A DNA stretch of 64,000 nucleotides, from the NCBI GenBank assembly GCA_964647905.1, contig CAZYJR010000012.1, positions 39,688-103,687 on the forward strand, given 5' to 3'. Below the pieces are notes generated by a model. It did no database searches. It worked only from the letters and a program-made list of their open reading frames with translations, and was not told where the DNA came from. Source of the DNA: CAZYJR01 sp964647905 (GTDB taxonomy: Bacteria > Desulfobacterota > DSM-4660 > Desulfatiglandales > HGW-15). Shown here one piece after another: positions 59,358 through 64,000 of this stretch (positions are counted from its first letter, which is position 1; every line of letters starts with the position of its first letter). Made by a program: the position numbers and the translations under genes.

Positions 59358-61097
59358 TCACTCCGCTGTCTGCCCCTCCAGCCGTCTCAGATTCTCCCTG
59401 GCGAACTCAATCCCCGGGTCCAGTTCCAGTGCGATGCGGTAGTATTTGACCGCACCGGCGACATCCCCCATCTCGCGATAGTTGGAGGCTATGTTGGCGT
59501 AATCGATCGCGGATGAGGGGTCCAGGTCCAACAGGGCCTCGAAGGATTCTATGGCCTCCCGGTGGCGGCCCAGCTTATAGAAACAAAACCCAAGGAGGTT
59601 GAGCAGATCGGTTCGCTCCTTGTCAAAGGCGAGCCCCTTCCTGAGTATGGACACCGCCTCTTGATATTGCTCCATTTCCTTCAAGCACTGTCCCATGTAG
59701 GAGTAGACCGTGGGTATGTCCTCTTCCGCCGGGTCCAGGTCCAGGGCTCTCTTCAGGCGCTCGAGGGCCTCTTCCGGTTCATCCATGGACAGCAGGCAGA
59801 GGCCTTGATAGAAAAGGACATAGTACTTGCCGGGCAAGAGGCTCTCCATCCGCTGGAGCTCACCGAGGGCGCTGAACGGGTCGGCGGTTTCGTAGATCAG
59901 CCGGGCGGTGAACATGCCCACGCTCCCCCCGGCGGCCCGCTCCCTGAAGTGGGCCCCGGGGATTATGGTGTAGTAGGCCGGGACCTCCAGCATGGGGTGG
60001 GTGATATCCACGGCCAGGGCCTCCAGGCCGGCGGAAGAGAGTGCCGAGAGGCAGTTCTCCACTTCCACCTTGAGGTTGGGGTCGGATATGTCGGGCAGGT
60101 CTCGTATGTCCACTTCCCCTTCCAGCTCCATCAGGAAGCGGGCCTCCTCGAGATTGCGGAGCTTGGGGAGGCCGCTTGCCACATAATTCGACGAGGTGTT
60201 GAAATCGCCCGCCAACTGGGCGACTTCGGTTAGGGCGCGGCTCAAGGCCTTCTCGGGTGAAGGCGCGGTGCCCGCGGTCCACACGATCTCGCTTCTCTCG
60301 GGGAAGGTGGCCGGATCGTATGCCAGGACCCCCACCGTGGGAATTCCCGTGTCCAGGGAGAAGTCGGTTATGTGGAGCTCCACCCCGGCCTTCTTGTATT
60401 TCTCCAGCATCTCCCGGACCAAGGGGTCTGCGGCTCCGCCCGGGCGTATCCGCGGGGTCTTCAGTCCACCCCTGCTGACCAGGGACGAGACGTGGCGCTC
60501 CACCACCTCACAGATCCCCTGCAGCAGGGCCTCCTCCGTGCAGTTTCCCGCCGAAGGGCCGTTGAACTCGTTTATGGCGTAGAACCAGTCAAAGGGTATC
60601 AGGACTTCCCGGTCCAGGGTAAGGTTGTGGGCCGGCGCCCAGCGGAGCGGGATGAGGGAGAAGGCCTCTCGAGCGGCGGGCAGGTCCTCCGAGAAGCCAT
60701 GCACCGAGCGGGCGATCTCCTCGAAAGGCAGGGCCCGATCCTTCAAGTCCGCATAGGCGGCCACAGTGAAATTGCCCGGATCCTCCTTGAAGCTGAACAG
60801 GCTGAATCGCTCGGCCAGCTCCATTACCGCGCTCGCCTCGGCCTGGGCCGGGGTCCCCCCCTTTCCCATCTGCTTCTTGGTGCCTATGGTCTCCCGGGCG
60901 TCTTCCCCGCACAGGCTGAAAAAGACCGGTATGTCCAGCCGGCCGTTGTCTATCCTGACCGTCTCCCGGAGCACGTCCAGGTCCAGCCCCCCCAGGCGCT
61001 CCCTGAAGCGCCCGACCGTCTCCTCGGGGGGGATGGACTTGTCCTGGTCCAGCGTATATCCCTTAAACGCGTCTCTAAGCGTGATTTTTCCCGGCAT
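59358..61097 (-). CDS. YcaO-domain protein with C-terminal TPR repeats
   Basis: 579 residues. The first 400 or so form a YcaO ATP-dependent cyclodehydratase/thioamidase-type domain: MGKGGTPAQAEASAVMELAERFSLF, NGPSAGNCTEEALLQGICEVVERH and ALTEVAQL carry the glutamates that bind Mg-ATP. The remainder holds about four to five TPR helix pairs (ALERLKRALDLDPAEEDIPTVYSYMGQCL; AIESFEALLDLDPSSAIDYANIASNYREMGDVAGAVKYYRIALELDP). The C-terminal PxPxP of classical azoline YcaOs is absent. ATG 61097 follows AAGGAGAGG; the gene overlaps larE by 23 bp. YcaO enzymes activate an amide oxygen with ATP, here perhaps with LarE supplying sulfur. Confidence 0.88.
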   Translation of the reverse strand: MPGKITLRDAFKGYTLDQDKSIPPEETVGRFRERLGGLDLDVLRETVRIDNGRLDIPVFFSLCGEDARETIGTKKQMGKGGTPAQAEASAVMELAERFSLFSFKEDPGNFTVAAYADLKDRALPFEEIARSVHGFSEDLPAAREAFSLIPLRWAPAHNLTLDREVLIPFDWFYAINEFNGPSAGNCTEEALLQGICEVVERHVSSLVSRGGLKTPRIRPGGAADPLVREMLEKYKKAGVELHITDFSLDTGIPTVGVLAYDPATFPERSEIVWTAGTAPSPEKALSRALTEVAQLAGDFNTSSNYVASGLPKLRNLEEARFLMELEGEVDIRDLPDISDPNLKVEVENCLSALSSAGLEALAVDITHPMLEVPAYYTIIPGAHFRERAAGGSVGMFTARLIYETADPFSALGELQRMESLLPGKYYVLFYQGLCLLSMDEPEEALERLKRALDLDPAEEDIPTVYSYMGQCLKEMEQYQEAVSILRKGLAFDKERTDLLNLLGFCFYKLGRHREAIESFEALLDLDPSSAIDYANIASNYREMGDVAGAVKYYRIALELDPGIEFARENLRRLEGQTAE

Positions 61098-61941
61098 TTG
61101 AATCCTCTCCTTCAACCCTTACCGGATCGTATATTTCTCTGTTCAGGCTACCGGATAGGTATCCTTCAAGATCCAGCGAAACGTATCGAAAGCCGAGGCC
61201 CCGGAGCCTGGATGCCAGCCGCTCCCTGAATCCCGTGTCCATCAGCCTGTGTATGTCTTCAGGCGGGACCTCCACCCGGGCCAGGCCGCCGTGGTCCCTG
61301 ACCCTCACCTGCCTTATCCCGGCTTCCTCCAGGAAGGCCTCTGCCTGCGCCACCCGCCGGAGCGCATCCGGAGTTACGGCCGTGCCGTAAGGGATCCGCG
61401 AGGCCAGGCACGCCTTGCTGGGCAGGTCCCATGTCTCCAGCCCCAGCTCCCTGGAGAGCCTTCGGACATCGTCCTTGCCCAGCCCGGCCTCGGCCAGAGG
61501 GGACAGGATTCCGGCCTCTCTTGCGGCCTTGATCCCCGGCCGGTGATCCTTCAAGTCGTCCAGGTTGGTCCCGTCCACTACAGCGGCCAGGCCCCGGCTG
61601 CGGGCTACTCCGGAAAGCTCGACGGCCATGGCCTTTTTGCAGTGATAACAGCGCTCCGGGCCGTTTTCCCTGAAGCCCCGTATCTCCATTGGATTGAACT
61701 CGAAGAGTATGTGGCTGATTCCCCGGTCCCTTGCAGACCGCACCGCATGCCCGCGCTCCCGCTCCGGAAATATGGGCGCCTCGGCGGTGGCCGCCGCCGC
61801 ATTCTTCCCCAATGCCTGCCGGGCCGCCTCCAGAAGGAGGGTGCTGTCCACACCTCCGGAAAAGGCCACCAGCACTGAGCCCATGGACCTCAGCCTCTCC
61901 GTCAGCCTCTCCCACAAATCCTTTTCCGGCTCCCCGGGCAT
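61075..61941 (-). CDS. larE: LarE-family ATP-dependent sulfurtransferase
   Basis: 288 residues. The PP-loop SGGVDST (29-35) adenylates a carboxylate; C177 in ACLASRIPYG matches the sacrificial cysteine of Lactobacillus plantarum LarE, and an additional CYHC pair (C98, C101) is present. LarE normally supplies sulfur for the nickel-pincer cofactor together with LarB and LarC, but neither larB nor larC nor a LarA racemase is seen here. The gene is instead translationally coupled to a YcaO-TPR gene, suggesting sulfur incorporation of another kind. Confidence 0.9.
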   Translation of the reverse strand: MPGEPEKDLWERLTERLRSMGSVLVAFSGGVDSTLLLEAARQALGKNAAAATAEAPIFPERERGHAVRSARDRGISHILFEFNPMEIRGFRENGPERCYHCKKAMAVELSGVARSRGLAAVVDGTNLDDLKDHRPGIKAAREAGILSPLAEAGLGKDDVRRLSRELGLETWDLPSKACLASRIPYGTAVTPDALRRVAQAEAFLEEAGIRQVRVRDHGGLARVEVPPEDIHRLMDTGFRERLASRLRGLGFRYVSLDLEGYLSGSLNREIYDPVRVEGEDSNAGKNHA

Positions 61942-62155
61942 GCATTCCTCCTTGGACGACCACGATCCCTACACCCACCAAGACATACCCCAACCATGCT
62001 CTTTCCGCAACCCGCGAAACCCGACCACCCTGAACCCGCTGGAGGTCGTGGAGGATGGTTGACAGAGACGTCCCAAAGAACTAATGAGTTCCTGGCTCAG
62101 TTCAATGCCTAGTTTCCATATAGTTCTAAAGATGCAAAGTATAGGCACGCTTACA

Positions 62156-62171
62156 GTCGCGGTCACGCGAC
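62156..62171. other. small hairpin in the larE/NifX intergenic region
   Basis: GTCGCG-GTCA-CGCGAC. The 372-bp gap 61942-62313 otherwise holds the divergent start regions of larE and the NifX-like genes and no gene that I can recognise. Confidence 0.35.
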
Positions 62172-62257
62172 CGAGGCCCTCCCTCCCCGAGTTCACCGTC
62201 CCCGAATAATACCGGCATACCCATTAGTTAGTCAGTGCCGACCGTAGGGATATCGAT

Positions 62258-62273
62258 TGGCACGATGCGTGCT
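62258..62273 (+). promoter_or_regulatory. candidate sigma-54 promoter for the NifX-like operon
   Basis: TGGCACG (perfect -24 box), four bases, GTGCT at the -12 position (one mismatch to TTGCT). GG and GC are 10 bp apart. Start predicted near 62284, 30 nt before the first gene. Confidence 0.5.
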
Positions 62274-62313
62274 CCAGGCAAGTCCCAGTGAGTGGAGCGC
62301 GGGACCTTGGACT

Positions 62314-62709
62314 ATGAGAGCCGCATTTGCAATTTGGAACGGTCGAATAGCGCCGGTCTTCGACGTGGCGCGGCACATCCACCTGGTGGAAGCGGAATCA
62401 GGGCGGATACTCCAGGAGTGGACGGAAGTCCTGTCCGAGGAGATGCCGGTCCAGAGGGCGCTTCGCCTGGCCGAGCTCGGTGTGGAGAATCTGGTTTGCG
62501 GTGCCGTGTCCCGGCCGGTACAGGCCGTGATCTCGGCTTACGGAATCAGGGTGACCGCATTCATAGCCGGTGAGGCGCGCGGGGTTATCCGAGCATGGCT
62601 CGAGGGGAGTCTGGAAGACGACAGGTTCGCCATGCCCGGATGCTGCGGCCGCCGCAGGTCCCGGAGGCTTCAACCGGACAAATTTTACCGCAAAGGAGAA
62701 AACAAGTGA
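62314..62709 (+). CDS. NifX/NifB-C-type cofactor-binding domain protein 1
   Basis: 131 residues. The start MRAAFAIWNGRIAPVFDVARHIHLVEAESG and the VENLVCGAVSRPVQAVISAYGIRVTAFIAGEARGVIRAW section match the dinitrogenase iron-molybdenum cofactor biosynthesis domain. A Cys/Arg-rich tail (PGCCGRRRSRR) is added. Such stand-alone proteins bind Fe-S or Fe-Mo clusters and are common in anaerobes without nitrogenase. The ribosome binding site is weak, so the start is less certain. GTGA overlap with the next gene. Confidence 0.83.
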   Translation: MRAAFAIWNGRIAPVFDVARHIHLVEAESGRILQEWTEVLSEEMPVQRALRLAELGVENLVCGAVSRPVQAVISAYGIRVTAFIAGEARGVIRAWLEGSLEDDRFAMPGCCGRRRSRRLQPDKFYRKGENK

Positions 62710-63068
62710 AAATAGCCTTCACCACTTCAGGAGAGACATTGGATTCACCCCTTGACAGCCGCTTCGGCAGGGCGGCCAAGTTCCTGGTCTATGACCTGGA
62801 TGGAGAGACCTTCGAGGTATTGGACAACTCACAGAATCTAAATGCCCCGCAAGGTGCGGGGATTCAGGCCGCTGAGACGGTCGCCCGTTCCGGGGCCAAG
62901 GGCGTCGTTACGGGCAATTGCGGGCCGAAGGCGTTCCGCGTGCTCTCCGCCTCCGGGATAAAGGTCTACAATGCCACGGCCGGAAGCGTGGCCGAGGCCC
63001 TCGAGGCCTTCAAGGCCGGGCGGCTCGAGCCCGCGGGATCGGCCAATGTGAACGGGCACTGGGCGTGA
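62706..63068 (+). CDS. NifX/NifB-C-type cofactor-binding domain protein 2
   Basis: 120 residues: KIAFTTSGETLDSPLDSRFGRAAKFLVYDLDGE, then GAGIQAAETVARSGAKGVVTGNCGPKAFRVLSASGIKVYNATAGSVAEALEAF. The single cysteine in GNCGPKAF is typical of this family. GTG start overlapping the previous stop by 4 bp, with AAAGGAGAA before it. No nif structural genes are in the window, so a role in Fe-S cluster or Mo/W cofactor handling is more likely than nitrogen fixation. Confidence 0.9.
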   Translation: MKIAFTTSGETLDSPLDSRFGRAAKFLVYDLDGETFEVLDNSQNLNAPQGAGIQAAETVARSGAKGVVTGNCGPKAFRVLSASGIKVYNATAGSVAEALEAFKAGRLEPAGSANVNGHWA

Positions 63069-63124
63069 TCGGGCGCCCGCTTGGGAACCCTTGACTACAG
63101 TACCAATCAGGAGGACTTACAAAC

Positions 63125-63463
63125 ATGAGAATAGCCATACCATTGGCCAATGGAAGACTGTCCATGCATTTCGGCCATTGCGAGCGCTTTGCTCTGATGG
63201 ACGTGGATCCCGAGTCAAGAAAGGTGATCAGCCGGGAGGACGTGGATGCACCTCCCCACCAGCCGGGGCTTCTGCCCGGGTGGCTGGGGGAGAGGGGCGC
63301 CCGGATGATCATCGCCGGGGGCATCGGCCAGAGGGCGCAGTCCTTGCTGGCGGAGATGGGCATCCAGGTGGTGGTGGGCGCACCCTCGGAGACCCCGGAG
63401 AAGCTGGTTGGCGATTATCTCGCCGGGACCCTTAGGGTCGGGGAGAACATCTGCGACCACTAG
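63125..63463 (+). CDS. NifX/NifB-C-type cofactor-binding domain protein 3
   Basis: 112 residues: RIAIPLANGRLSMHFGHCERFALMDVD at the start, and MIIAGGIGQRAQSLLAEMGIQVVVGA in the middle. The MHFGHCERF motif supplies His and Cys for cluster binding. Third member of the operon, 56 bp after the second, with AGGAGGAC before the ATG. Converges with the DsrE gene. Confidence 0.9.
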   Translation: MRIAIPLANGRLSMHFGHCERFALMDVDPESRKVISREDVDAPPHQPGLLPGWLGERGARMIIAGGIGQRAQSLLAEMGIQVVVGAPSETPEKLVGDYLAGTLRVGENICDH

Positions 63464-63481
63464 TCGCCGCCGGGCGTTTCC

Positions 63482-63844
63482 CTACAGGCTGATCACCGAG
63501 GCCCCGGCCGCCAGGTGTATAAGCTCGGCCGCACTCGCCATGCGGGCTCCCTCTATGAGCTCGTCCTCCTTGATCCTCCTGGCTTGTGCGCAGGGAGTGC
63601 ACGTCAGTATGGGGACCTCGTGGGCCTGGAGATAGGTCATGAGGTCGTCGGCCACATCGCCCGTGGCCGCCCGGAGGTTGTCTATCAGCCCTTCCTTGGC
63701 CAGGTAGACCGCCTCGTCCAGGAGGAAGAGGGTCACATTCTTCCCCTCCTTGTGGGCCACAGTGGCCAGGTGGATGGCCCTGGTGGCGCGGTTGGGGTTG
63801 TTCGTTCCACAAGATACCGTTATGACGAGGTTTTTATTCTCCAT
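63482..63844 (-). CDS. DsrE-family protein
   Basis: 120 residues of the DsrE/TusD-like fold: NLVITVSCGTNNPNRATRAIHLATVAHKEGKNVTLFLLDEAVYLAKEG and a cysteine pair in CTPCAQARRIKE. Members carry persulfide sulfur or bind small ligands. Its neighbourhood (YcaO, LarE, NifX-like proteins) points to sulfur or cluster traffic. AGGAGGGG precedes the ATG. The final 156 bp of the window (63845-64000) show no gene. Confidence 0.9.
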   Translation of the reverse strand: MENKNLVITVSCGTNNPNRATRAIHLATVAHKEGKNVTLFLLDEAVYLAKEGLIDNLRAATGDVADDLMTYLQAHEVPILTCTPCAQARRIKEDELIEGARMASAAELIHLAAGASVISL

Positions 63845-64000
63845 TTTCCCCTCCTATCCTCCGAGAAATCGGCTCCTTCCACGGATTTCTGCTTCTCAAG
63901 AGCCCGGATCCCTATTTTGGTTTCAGGACCGGTCGCTCTTTTTCTACCCGAATTGAGCGATTCATAAGCGCAAAAATCCCTTTACAATTGGATAAGGTTC

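Noticed and set aside
61942..62257. tRNA or riboswitch in the larE/NifX-like gap
   Set aside because: No cloverleaf or known riboswitch core could be made; only a 6-bp hairpin stands out.
62314..63463. A nitrogen-fixation locus
   Set aside because: Only small cofactor-domain proteins are present; no nifHDK, nifB or nifEN is in the window.

Overview
The window is GC-rich, densely coded bacterial DNA from what looks like an anaerobic member of the Desulfobacterota (Deltaproteobacteria). This placement is an inference from gene content: rubredoxin, hybrid-cluster protein with an HcpR-type box, B12- and radical-SAM-dependent lysine fermentation, TRAP and Tat-exported ABC systems, a DsrE protein, sigma-54 regulation and many CBS proteins. 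I see no tRNA, rRNA, CRISPR array, insertion sequence or phage genes.

Left part (1-26 kb) is amino-acid catabolism. A rubredoxin-zwf pair and a collapsed ftsH relic precede khpA. An operon then encodes lysine 2,3-aminomutase (KamA), an 816-residue KamA-related radical-SAM protein with a second, cysteine-less copy of the fold, and an ornithine-type aminotransferase. On the other strand a PotBCDA transporter is followed by a J-domain protein, a proline-racemase-family enzyme and an amidohydrolase, probably one transcript from a promoter near 15.4 kb. Beyond a low-GC DUF2283 pair lies the rest of the lysine pathway, kamD-kamE-kal-kce-kamB-kdd, then a polar amino-acid ABC importer and a DMT exporter. 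With KamA 13 kb away, the window encodes the whole route lysine -> beta-lysine -> 3,5-diaminohexanoate -> 5-amino-3-oxohexanoate -> 3-aminobutyryl-CoA -> crotonyl-CoA.

Middle part (26-45 kb) begins with a minus-strand module: XRE-cupin regulator, TRAP transporter (DctP, DctQ, DctM) and a four-gene 2-oxoacid/acetoin dehydrogenase complex (E1alpha, E1beta, E2, E3). It reads as uptake plus oxidation of one acid or ketone substrate. Next come a bile-acid/sodium-symporter-like carrier, an acyl-CoA ligase, a carboxymuconolactone-decarboxylase-like protein, and a phosphate block (CBS protein, DUF47/PhoU-like protein, Pit permease, and a PhoR-like sensor that ends before any kinase domain). Tandem CBS-ACT proteins, a DASS-type anion transporter and another CBS protein follow.

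Right part (45-64 kb) is envelope, metal and nitrosative stress plus cofactor chemistry. A cyclase-kinase-NtrC-type operon faces a ZraP/Spy-like gene that has a near-perfect sigma-54 promoter and two matching upstream palindromes. RseC-like, SHOCT, CopZ and CopA genes follow. Hcp has an HcpR-type palindrome centred at about -41.5. An HD/zinc-ribbon protein, a ferredoxin-like protein, a 196-bp multi-hairpin element, a universal stress protein and a lone receiver domain lead to a YcaO-TPR protein translationally coupled to LarE. Opposite these are three small NifX/NifB-C-type proteins with a candidate sigma-54 promoter, and a DsrE protein.
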